This document shows positions 15,411-22,608 of a DNA stretch of 64,000 nucleotides, piece after piece (the first letter of the stretch is position 1; the number at the start of each line of letters is the position of its first letter). The position numbers were made by a program, and so were the translations under genes. Where the stretch lies: the NCBI GenBank assembly GCA_948467675.1, contig CAOKFI010000007.1:1-64000 (forward strand). Reading direction: 5' to 3'. The stretch is from an uncultured Porphyromonadaceae bacterium. GTDB lineage: Bacteria; Bacteroidota; Bacteroidia; Bacteroidales; Muribaculaceae. The notes under the pieces are model-generated. The model made no database searches. It saw only the letters and a list, made by a program, of their open reading frames with translations, and had not been told where the DNA came from.

Positions 15411-17940
15411 GATCAGGTCTGTTACGTATATCCATAAGGTATATGGCCCAGCGCGATATCGATGTGCCCGGACCGGCAAGACCTCTGACGGCAAGTTTCA
15501 GCCAACGGCGCTCGGGAGCCGCGAGACGCACATGCAGAGGAGCGTTGACCGAACCATTGAGACGCAGGCTGGTCACAGGCAGCGACGAAGATGCTCCCGG
15601 GCCGTTGTCGGCACGGAGCGACAGCTCGATGTCTACATCGGCGCCCTGCATATCGACCGACAGTCTGCGTGCCATGGTCCTGTATGGCGCCGGCATACGC
15701 ACCGACCATGCTACCGGTATGCTCCATGACTCTTTTTCGCGGCCTAAGTCGTAGAGGCCGGCAGGTGCGGCAGCATACGGCACTCCGCCGGGATCATGGA
15801 AAGAGAGCACAGGACCGAATGTGCGCGTATAGGAAGTGCCTGCGGCAGGATCCATAATCCGCACCGACCCATCGGAAAGTGCGAGCCAAAGCTCGTCACG
15901 GACAGCACACCACACAGCGGCCAAAGCGCCGGCCTGCGGATCCAACGAGTATATACGGCTGCCGCTTACACGCACGAGGGCTCCGGACGAGAGCACGGCA
16001 TAGACAGCATCGGGGGCGGCCGTAACGGCATCGGGCCGAGACACTCCTACAGGATACAGCCTGTTGACTGCGGCACTGCTCCGCCTGGAGTCGACCGACA
16101 TAGTGCAGATACCGTCGGCGGCGAACACCAGGAGATGCTGACGTCCGAAATCCCACGATGACGAACTGCGCACGGCAGGAACCACACGATGCACCTCGGC
16201 CGACGAGGCCGTGACGGCAAAAAGCAGATCGAGCGGATCGGAACCGTATGCCACGGCCACCGTACCCGGACGGGAGCGCGGCCGGCGACGGTCGGCAGGC
16301 AGTGTAAACGGAGTTCCGTCAGACAACAACGGCACAGGTTTAAGCTGCGGATCTATATAGAAGGCAAAACGTCCTGAGTACGACCGTTGCAGAGGGACCC
16401 TTACACGCGAGGCCACTCCGTTGACACCGCGCACAGCCACGGTCATGAAGGAAGCCTCGGGGTCGGGATACACTATGACAGGCCCTACCGACAAAGGGAG
16501 GGCGGCCGCCGACAGATCGGCTGTTACAGCAGTATCGCCGGAACCGTCGGAAAATTCGACAGCCGTATAACGGGCGGCGGCATCGGCGGCTGTCACAGCC
16601 ACGGTATCTCCGGAAGCAAGCACCAGCGCGTCGGGCGGGGATCCACGCAGCACGGAGAGTCCGGAATACACGTTCATGTCGGCAGCCTGCAATACGGAGG
16701 CTGCCGTAAAGGAGTGTGGAGCCGCAGCTGCATCGACAAAGGCGATGCCGGAACCGGGGGCAACCGCCGCAACCGGCACAGCGAGCACCTGTGCGAGCCG
16801 TTCAGCTTCTCCGGCGGCAGTAAGCCTCGGTTGCTGACGCATCACATAGCGGGAACCGCTGTCAGATCCAAATCCTCCGCAGAAGGGGCGCGACACGGTA
16901 TCGACAACCTCGGCCGACTGCCAGAAACGTTCGAGCAGCTCTCCGACCATCTGTGCCCTGAGTCCGGACAGGGGCATCATGCCGTTGGATGTGCCCGGCA
17001 CATAGGCCTCAAGCCGTCCGGTGTTCTGGTCGACAGCACGCAACCGGCATCCGGCCCGGGCCCGTGGACGGTAAGGGGTGAGCGGAGGCGAAGCCAGGAT
17101 CTCGAGCACAGCCGCATACTGCGCGATATCGCCGGGGAGCTGTCGGGGAATATCTACCGCGATCTTATAGGCCGGCGCGCTTACCGAGAACGAATCTACG
17201 GAGCATATTCCGCCGGACTGCCTCGTCAGATCCGCACCAATCATCGAACAGAGTCCGAATCCGCCGCCTTCGGGTCCGACCCATACCGGAACGGACCTGT
17301 AGACACAACGCCCTCCGCTGTCCAGGATCCGGTAGGCCATCAGCCGCGGATGAATATAACGTCCGGCCATACCGGCTGCCTCGGTGATTTTCTCCACAGC
17401 CGCCGACAGCCGCGCGGTGACGAGAGCCGTGTCGGCTGCCGACACCGGTTCGGAACAGTGCGGGTAGGTTCCGGTAAACGCAAACGGCTCGACAACAGCC
17501 GACAGTTCGGCATGGTCATCGGCGCGTATCACCACAGGCGGCCAGGCCGAACGCATGCCGAGACAGTTCCAATTGCCGGAAGCCATATCATAACGCAGAC
17601 TGAAAGGGCCTTTTTCAGTGAGCAGTGTAAGATCGCCGCCGGCATCAGTTATCGCGGCCGAGGGCACCGACTCCAGCTCTGCTATCGGACGGCAGCTGTC
17701 GGGAATGTCGGGATCGGCGTCGTATACCGAAAGGCCGTCGGCCATTATCAGCCGGCGCGTGCCGTCGGCAAGATGCGCCATGGTCAGAGGCACCATGTCC
17801 TTGCCGGCAATACGCACAGGCATGCCTACCGTCTCGAGGCCGCCATCAGGCCGAGGCCGGAGATTACTACATTCGGTCACGCCCTCCGACACTTTGTGTA
17901 TAGGCATGGCCGAGGCCATGTTTTCCAAGTGTTTTTTCAT
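15391..17940 (-). CDS. Large phage-like protein of unknown function, partner of the orphan terminase
   Basis: This 849-residue protein has no signal peptide or membrane segment. The start (MASAMPIHKVSEGVTECSNLRPRPDGGLETV) resembles the first residues of phage structural proteins in which a genomic stretch of NLRPRPGG type opens a beta-rich body. The second half has propeller-like repeats (PDAVYAVLSSGALVRVSG, VRDELWLALSDGSVRIMD, GVPYAAAPAGLYDLG) and the end (SLRLNGSVNAPLHVRLAAPERRWLKLAVRG) looks like a jelly-roll. Similarity to phage DNA-stabilisation or tail hub proteins is a guess from these patterns. Overlap with the terminase gene and a shared minus-strand promoter at 17972-17979 suggest one transcript. 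Confidence 0.6.
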   Translation of the reverse strand: MKKHLENMASAMPIHKVSEGVTECSNLRPRPDGGLETVGMPVRIAGKDMVPLTMAHLADGTRRLIMADGLSVYDADPDIPDSCRPIAELESVPSAAITDAGGDLTLLTEKGPFSLRYDMASGNWNCLGMRSAWPPVVIRADDHAELSAVVEPFAFTGTYPHCSEPVSAADTALVTARLSAAVEKITEAAGMAGRYIHPRLMAYRILDSGGRCVYRSVPVWVGPEGGGFGLCSMIGADLTRQSGGICSVDSFSVSAPAYKIAVDIPRQLPGDIAQYAAVLEILASPPLTPYRPRARAGCRLRAVDQNTGRLEAYVPGTSNGMMPLSGLRAQMVGELLERFWQSAEVVDTVSRPFCGGFGSDSGSRYVMRQQPRLTAAGEAERLAQVLAVPVAAVAPGSGIAFVDAAAAPHSFTAASVLQAADMNVYSGLSVLRGSPPDALVLASGDTVAVTAADAAARYTAVEFSDGSGDTAVTADLSAAALPLSVGPVIVYPDPEASFMTVAVRGVNGVASRVRVPLQRSYSGRFAFYIDPQLKPVPLLSDGTPFTLPADRRRPRSRPGTVAVAYGSDPLDLLFAVTASSAEVHRVVPAVRSSSSWDFGRQHLLVFAADGICTMSVDSRRSSAAVNRLYPVGVSRPDAVTAAPDAVYAVLSSGALVRVSGSRIYSLDPQAGALAAVWCAVRDELWLALSDGSVRIMDPAAGTSYTRTFGPVLSFHDPGGVPYAAAPAGLYDLGREKESWSIPVAWSVRMPAPYRTMARRLSVDMQGADVDIELSLRADNGPGASSSLPVTSLRLNGSVNAPLHVRLAAPERRWLKLAVRGLAGPGTSISRWAIYLMDIRNRPDHERNHK

Positions 17941-17971
17941 AGATCCCAGTCTTTGTGTGTCTTTCTGCCGG

Positions 17972-17979
17972 CAAAGATA
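17972..17979 (-). promoter_or_regulatory. Putative -7 box TATCTTTG for the terminase pair
   Basis: It reads CAAAGATA on the plus strand. It lies about 32 nt upstream of the 849-codon gene start and would give a leader of about 25 nt. The phage-like genes thus have a host-type promoter. Confidence 0.55.
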
Positions 17980-18152
17980 CTATGCAAAAACAGGCGTGAA
18001 CTGCGATTTTAACGAAACAGGTTACAGCAATGACCGCGTTTGCAACAAATATGAAAATAAATGCAACGTTTGGCGCTTCCGCAAACCATATTTTATGCTG
18101 ACATTTGCATACTGACTAACTAATACGATAAGACTTCAATAATTCCCCATGT

Positions 18153-18192
18153 AGAAGGGACGCGACCGTGAGGCCACGCCCCTTCAATTTTT
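18153..18192. other. Hairpin followed by a T-tract
   Basis: GAAGGGACGCGACC, loop GTGA, GGCCACGCCCCTTC, then T8 on the plus strand. Read as minus-strand RNA, the three mismatches become G-U pairs, giving a full 14-bp stem, but that strand has no T-tract after it. It could be a terminator left from a lost plus-strand gene or a folded leader on the minus strand. Confidence 0.4.
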
Positions 18193-18264
18193 TTTCATAT
18201 CATGATCTATGGCAATAGAGTTACGATTTTTCGCATTTGTAACTCACAAACTGAAAAGTTTGAC

Positions 18265-18272
18265 TATCTTTG
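18265..18272 (+). promoter_or_regulatory. Putative -7 box TATCTTTG
   Basis: It precedes a roughly 110-nt hairpin-rich stretch that ends in an intrinsic terminator, upstream of the broken phosphodiesterase gene. Confidence 0.5.
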
Positions 18273-18278
18273 CGGATA

Positions 18279-18387
18279 TGGTACCGCCGCCTCAGCGGCA
18301 GGTATGCTGCGCGCCGGTGCCGACGATAAAACTAACATGAAACATGATGGAGAGTCTGCGCCGCTGATGGCACGGACTCTTTTTTTA
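18279..18387 (+). ncRNA. Candidate leader RNA or small RNA ending in a terminator
   Basis: Just after the TATCTTTG box comes a tight hairpin TACC-GCCGC-CTCA-GCGGC-A-GGTA (18282-18304, one bulged A), then a GC-rich segment with GGTGCC, then the terminator at 18351-18387. GTGCC in the middle can pair with GGCAC in the 3' arm of the terminator, so a terminator/antiterminator switch is possible. I do not recognise a known riboswitch class. It may be an attenuator for the gene at 18459 or an independent small RNA. Confidence 0.4.
18351..18387 (+). terminator. Intrinsic terminator of the leader/small RNA
   Basis: AGAGTCTGCGCC, loop GCTGAT, GGCACGGACTCT with one G-T wobble and one mismatch, followed by a run of seven T. 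It ends about 70 nt before the ATG of the downstream gene. Confidence 0.7.
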
Positions 18388-18458
18388 TTGATGAAATATA
18401 GTACCCTGACCATATTTCTCCGTATGAATTATAAACATCGTAATCATATCACAGTGCC

Positions 18459-18836
18459 ATGAAAAGATTTGCCATATTTATTGCCGCAGGCATCCTGTCA
18501 GTATCAACGGTATGCGGCGAGACTCGGGTGGAACGCATACGCCGTACAATCCTTAATCCGGATACCGCCACTGTAATCGTCACCTCCCACCGTGCCGACT
18601 GGCGCAACTTCCCGGAGAATTCGATCGAGGGTATCGAAAGCGCCATAGCCATGGATGCCGACATAGTGGAACTCGATGTAAAGCCTGTGGCCGATGGCAC
18701 TCTCATAATAATGCACGACCACACGCTCGACCGCACCACAACCGGAACCGGCAAGGTAGCGGATGCCACAATGATCCAGACCGACCGTCCCGCCCTGCTT
18801 ATAGAATGGCTCCGCAGCCGGAACCTCCACGAATAA
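18459..18836 (+). pseudogene. Glycerophosphodiester phosphodiesterase with a large in-frame internal deletion
   Basis: The 125-codon frame has a signal peptide (MKRFAIFIAAGILSVSTVCG). It is followed by the first part of the GDPD TIM barrel: SHRADWRNFPENS, IVELDVKPVADGTLIIMHDHTLDRTTTGTGKV, with the catalytic HR, the ELD metal site and HDxxLDRT all present. After GKVADA it jumps directly to MIQTDRPALLIEWLRSR, which is the usual C-terminal end of Bacteroidales secreted GDPDs. About 150 or more central residues are missing compared with the family, without loss of frame. The remaining barrel cannot be complete, so I call it a pseudogene although the frame is open. The palindromic repeat block starts right after its stop codon. 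Confidence 0.7.
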
Positions 18837-18839
18837 CCC

Positions 18840-19312
18840 ACATCATCCTGCGCATCTCCGACGCGCATATTTACCACGGTCATACGCGCGCACCCCACGC
18901 CTTGCGTGGGGCTCTGCATCCTGCGCATCTCCGATGCGACATGCCCGCACAAGATGGACGCATCGGAGATGCGCAGGACACCCGACCGCCCAACAACGCA
19001 TCGGAGATGCGCAAGATGGGAAACCTCACGTGCATGCACGTGGGGTATGCGAAGACACCCTCCCACCTCCTGCGCATCTCCGACGCGCATATTTACCACG
19101 GTCATACGCGCGCACCCCACGCCCTGCGTGGGGCTTTGCATCCTAAGCATCTCCGACGCGACAAACACGCCGACGCGTCGGAGATGCGCAAGACACCCGA
19201 CCGCCAAACAACGCATCGGAGATGCGTAAGATGGGAAACCCCACGTGCATGCACGTGGGGCATGCGAAGACACCCTTCCCCCTCTTGCGCGTCGGAGATG
19301 CGCAGGAGTATT
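18840..19312. repeat. Palindromic repeat block B (two 223-bp tandem units)
   Basis: The units start at about 18847 and 19070 with the same sequence (CCTGCGCATCTCCGACGCGC). Each carries several GCATC-TCC-GATGC or GATGC-type palindromes in both orientations, a hairpin CCCCACGC..GCGTGGGG, and a longer palindrome around CACGTGCATGCACGTG flanked by CCCC/GGGG. Long open frames in several directions across the block (for example about 300 codons on the minus strand) are composed of repeats and are not genes. The stretch 19313-19392 after it holds nothing recognisable. Confidence 0.9.
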
Positions 19313-19392
19313 TGATTCAAAAAAAATCGGCTTTGCCAGCGCGAACCGGCCTTTGGTCGACATCCGCTATTTTTTTCATCGAATATTCTCTA

Positions 19393-19400
19393 TATATTTG
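19393..19400 (+). promoter_or_regulatory. Putative -7 box TATATTTG
   Basis: It lies 32 nt upstream of the GYF/CD225 gene start in an AT-rich stretch, and matches TAnnTTTG. Confidence 0.55.
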
Positions 19401-19432
19401 CGGTAGTGAATTATCGATAATACCATAAGATT

Positions 19433-19924
19433 ATGGAAAAGTACTACTATCTGGATTCGGCCAACAACCAATGCGGGCCGGTAGAAGCCTCACAGCTCGG
19501 GCAGTGCGGCGTCACTTCACAGACATTCGTATGGCGCGAGGGTATGGCAGACTGGAAACGCGCGGGCGAACTGCCCGAGCTGTCCGCCTACGTAGGCGGA
19601 TCACCTGCGACTCCCGGCGCACAATACGCCCCCGGATCGGCACCGATGGCTGTCGTAAACCAGCCGTCGAGCAATCTCGTATGGGCCATACTCACCACTG
19701 TGCTCTGCTGTATGCCTACAGGAATCTATGCCATAATATGCGCCGCCAAAGTGGACACGCTCTGGTATGCCGGACGCTATGAGGAAGCCCGCCGCATGAG
19801 CCGCAAGGCCGGACAGTGGTCTGTGATAAGCGCAATAGTGGCGATAGTCGTATGGATACTCTATGTGATGTGGTGGAGTGTACTGATACTTCCCATGATG
19901 AGAAACCTTCAGGGAGTCTATTGA
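19433..19924 (+). CDS. GYF-like plus CD225/dispanin domain membrane protein
   Basis: This 163-residue protein has two domains. Residues 1-50 (YYYLDSANNQCGPVEASQL, FVWREGMADWKRAGELPEL) match the GYF_2/DUF4339 type. Residues about 80-150 (SSNLVWAILTTVLCCMPTGIYAIICAAKVDTLWYAGRYEEARRMSRKAGQWS) are a CD225/dispanin domain with two membrane segments and the typical double-Cys turn. The bacterial role of this pair of domains is not established. The DUF2752 gene begins 7 nt downstream, a pairing I recall from other Bacteroidota. Confidence 0.85.
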   Translation: MEKYYYLDSANNQCGPVEASQLGQCGVTSQTFVWREGMADWKRAGELPELSAYVGGSPATPGAQYAPGSAPMAVVNQPSSNLVWAILTTVLCCMPTGIYAIICAAKVDTLWYAGRYEEARRMSRKAGQWSVISAIVAIVVWILYVMWWSVLILPMMRNLQGVY

Positions 19925-19931
19925 CATCCTG

Positions 19932-20309
19932 ATGACACAAAAACGACGAGCCGCAACTGTGGCCATAGCATCCGTGATTCTGGCAGCTATGGCTGTGGCC
20001 GCATATACGATAGACCCTGCCGGTTGCCGGTGGGCGCCGAAATGCGCGTTTCACGCGCTCACAGGCTGGCAGTGTCCCGGATGCGGCATATCGCGTGCGG
20101 CTCATGCCGCGCTCCATGGTCGATGGGCGGAGGCTTTGAGCTACAACTGGTTCTTTCTCATCTCTATACCCTACGCTATGGCAGTCGCTGTGGTCACGGC
20201 GTGGCCACGGCTGTCTGTGCGCCGATATGTCACCCACCGCTATGTGGCCTACACCTACGTAGTGCTGTTCATGGCTTGGTGGGTGGTGCGCAACATCGCA
20301 GGATGGTAA
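19932..20309 (+). CDS. DUF2752 membrane protein
   Basis: This 125-residue protein has three hydrophobic segments (about 9-27, 72-90, 104-122). It carries the DUF2752 signature CRWAPKCAFHALTGWQCPGCGISRAAHAALHGRWAEAL, with the CPGCG motif and the conserved RAxHALLxG-like stretch. Function unknown; the Cys cluster faces one side of the membrane between segments 1 and 2. Probably co-transcribed with the CD225 gene. Confidence 0.85.
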   Translation: MTQKRRAATVAIASVILAAMAVAAYTIDPAGCRWAPKCAFHALTGWQCPGCGISRAAHAALHGRWAEALSYNWFFLISIPYAMAVAVVTAWPRLSVRRYVTHRYVAYTYVVLFMAWWVVRNIAGW

Positions 20310-20330
20310 TATCGTGAACTTTTACAACCT

Positions 20331-22505
20331 ATGCGTAAGATTGACCCTCAGACCGTACAAAGGATTCTGGACACTGCCGACATCGTGGAGGTGGTGAGCG
20401 ACTTCGTGAGCCTGAAACGGCGTGGAGCCAACTACGTGGGTCTCTGTCCGTTTCATTCCGACAGATCGCCATCGTTCTATGTGTCGAAATCGAAAGGGAT
20501 ATGCAAATGCTTCAGTTGCGGCAAAGGCGGCAGCGCCGTAGGCTTCATCATGGAGCACGAACAGCTGAGCTATGGCGAGGCTCTGCGCTGGCTTGCCGGA
20601 AAATACGGCATAGAGATAAAAGAACGCGAACTTAGCGCCGAGGAGGAGCAGGCCCAGACGGAACGTGAGAGCATGCTCGCAGTCAATGACTTCGCCCTCA
20701 ATCATTTCGAACACAACATACACTCCACAGCCGACGGCCGCGACATAGGTCTGGCCTATTTCCGCGAGCGCGGCATATCGGACAGATCGATCGAACGCTT
20801 CCATCTCGGCTACGCCCTTGAGGAGCGCGACGCCCTCTACAACGCGGCTACGGCCAAAGGATACAGCGAGAAATACCTTGTAGAGACAGGGCTGTGTACC
20901 CGCTCGGAACGCGGCGGCATCTACGACCGTTTCCGCGGCCGTGTGATATTCCCGATATTCGGCCTGTCAGGCAAAGTGCTGGCATTCGGAGGCCGTACAC
21001 TGCGCAAGACCAAGGAGATAGCCAAATATGTAAATTCCCCGGAATCGGTCATATACCACAAAAGCGACGTACTCTACGGATTGTACCAGGCCAAGAAAGC
21101 CATAGTCGATCACGACCGATGTCTGCTCGTCGAAGGCTACATGGACGTGATATCGATGCACCAGGCTGGAATTGAATATGTGGTGGCATCGTCGGGAACC
21201 GCGCTTACTGACGGACAGATAAGGCTCATAAGACGGTTCACCCAAAACGTGACAGTGATATACGACTCCGACGCCGCCGGCATCAAGGCATCGCTGCGGG
21301 GTATCGACATGCTGCTGGCCGAGGGACTCAACATCAAGGTGCTGCAGCTTCCCGAAGGTGAGGATCCCGACTCATTCTCGCAAAGCCACAGCGCCACAGA
21401 GGTCGAACGGTATATAAAGGATCACCAGACCGACTTCATACGCTTCAAGATCTCGATACTGCTGCCCGATACCGAAGGAGATCCCGTAGGACGCTCCAAG
21501 GTCATCACCGACATCGTGAGATCAATATCGGTGATACCCGACAGCATAACACGCAATGTATACATACGCGAATGTTCGCGGTTGCTCGACGTCGACGAGA
21601 AAGTGCTCGCCCTGCAGGTCGAACGCTACTACAAGGAGAATCTTGTAAAAGGCACAGCATCACAGAGCAGGCAGGATGACCGGCAGCAACAGCCGGAGCT
21701 CGAGAAAGAGACACCGCCGACACCGCCTAACGAGGAGAAGACAGCTTCCGCCAACAGTGTGGCCTCGTTCATGCGCCCGTATGAGAAACGCGTGCTGCGC
21801 TACGTGCTGAAATACGGCATGGCGCATCTGTGCGATCTGTGCGACGAAGAAGGCAACACTTCGCCGGTCAACGTCATAGACTATATCACTGAAGAACTCG
21901 CTGCGGACGACATGACATTTTCCAACTCCGACTACGCATCGGTATTCGGCGCCGCCCGCGCTCTGGCCGACACCACATGGGAGGGCGACAGAGCCGCACA
22001 CGAAAGTCAGGCACGCGCCGCCTGCACGGCGGCACTGGCCGCAGCGGACGACGAGATACGCCGCAACGCCGATTCGACAGCAGCCATAACGGCGATGTCG
22101 GAAGCGGCAAGGACGCGCATCAACGCCGAATATGAGACTTCGGTATCGAACTTCGCCATGCTGTACATAGAGCGGCGCCTCGGATCGTCGGCCGACGATA
22201 CAGTGCGGCGTCTGACAGCCGATCTCGTAAGCGAGCGCCATCAACTGAGCAAGATACACACCAAATACTCCACCATAGAGACCGAGGAAGACCGGCTGGC
22301 GGAACTTGTGCCGCGCGCCATCTACGAATGGAAAGACGCCATCCTGGCATGGCGACAGCGCACTATCCTGGCCGAGATACGCCGGTCAGGGAGCATGGAT
22401 CCCGAAGGTCTGCGGGCTCTGATGACCCGCAGTCTGGAACTGCAGCGGCTACGCGCCGAGCTGGCGCGCTACCTCGGCGAACGGACCATATCGCCACGAA
22501 AATAA
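20331..22505 (+). CDS. dnaG: DNA primase
   Basis: This 724-residue primase makes RNA primers for chromosome replication. The N-terminal CHC2 zinc finger is intact (C39, H42, C60, C63 in LCPFH and CKCFSCGKGG). The catalytic core has EGIKERGIS-like YFRERGISDRSIERFHLGYA and FPIFGLSGKVLAFGGRTL. The Toprim acidic residues are in LLVEGYMDVISMHQAG and YDSDAAGIKAS. The C-terminal third is less conserved and should bind DnaB. It follows the DUF2752 gene by 21 nt. No rpsU or rpoD is adjacent. Confidence 0.97.
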   Translation: MRKIDPQTVQRILDTADIVEVVSDFVSLKRRGANYVGLCPFHSDRSPSFYVSKSKGICKCFSCGKGGSAVGFIMEHEQLSYGEALRWLAGKYGIEIKERELSAEEEQAQTERESMLAVNDFALNHFEHNIHSTADGRDIGLAYFRERGISDRSIERFHLGYALEERDALYNAATAKGYSEKYLVETGLCTRSERGGIYDRFRGRVIFPIFGLSGKVLAFGGRTLRKTKEIAKYVNSPESVIYHKSDVLYGLYQAKKAIVDHDRCLLVEGYMDVISMHQAGIEYVVASSGTALTDGQIRLIRRFTQNVTVIYDSDAAGIKASLRGIDMLLAEGLNIKVLQLPEGEDPDSFSQSHSATEVERYIKDHQTDFIRFKISILLPDTEGDPVGRSKVITDIVRSISVIPDSITRNVYIRECSRLLDVDEKVLALQVERYYKENLVKGTASQSRQDDRQQQPELEKETPPTPPNEEKTASANSVASFMRPYEKRVLRYVLKYGMAHLCDLCDEEGNTSPVNVIDYITEELAADDMTFSNSDYASVFGAARALADTTWEGDRAAHESQARAACTAALAAADDEIRRNADSTAAITAMSEAARTRINAEYETSVSNFAMLYIERRLGSSADDTVRRLTADLVSERHQLSKIHTKYSTIETEEDRLAELVPRAIYEWKDAILAWRQRTILAEIRRSGSMDPEGLRALMTRSLELQRLRAELARYLGERTISPRK

Positions 22506-22534
22506 AACTTTATGCGGATGTTCAGATTATTCGC

Positions 22535-22542
22535 TACCTTTG
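22535..22542 (+). promoter_or_regulatory. Putative -7 box TACCTTTG for the M13 peptidase gene
   Basis: It lies 66 nt upstream of the chosen start at 22609. It supports that start over the in-frame upstream ATG at 22540, which overlaps the box. Confidence 0.55.
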
Positions 22543-22608
22543 CATATTAATTTGTATGCTTACAAATATCTGTACAGCAGATTATACAATACTTATAACC
22601 ATTATATT

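Larger units (their letters stand above)
17941..18458. other. Divergent intergenic region (518 bp) with promoters and a leader
   Basis: It contains a minus-strand promoter box at 17972-17979, a hairpin at 18153-18184, a plus-strand promoter box at 18265-18272, and a hairpin-rich transcript ending in a terminator at 18351-18387. No open frame in it looks coding. Confidence 0.6.

Noticed and set aside
13521-17940. Complete prophage
   Set aside because: Only two phage-like genes are present; the flanking genes are ordinary and no integrase, att duplication or structural module was seen.
18449-19363. Open frames of up to about 300 codons across repeat block B, and similar ones in blocks A and C
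   Set aside because: Their products are the palindromic repeats translated (recurring LRISDA and ASEMR-like strings) and occur in several frames and both directions; no start context or homology.
22540-22608. Longer N-terminus of the M13 peptidase
   Set aside because: It overlaps the promoter box, and the added residues destroy an otherwise good signal peptide.
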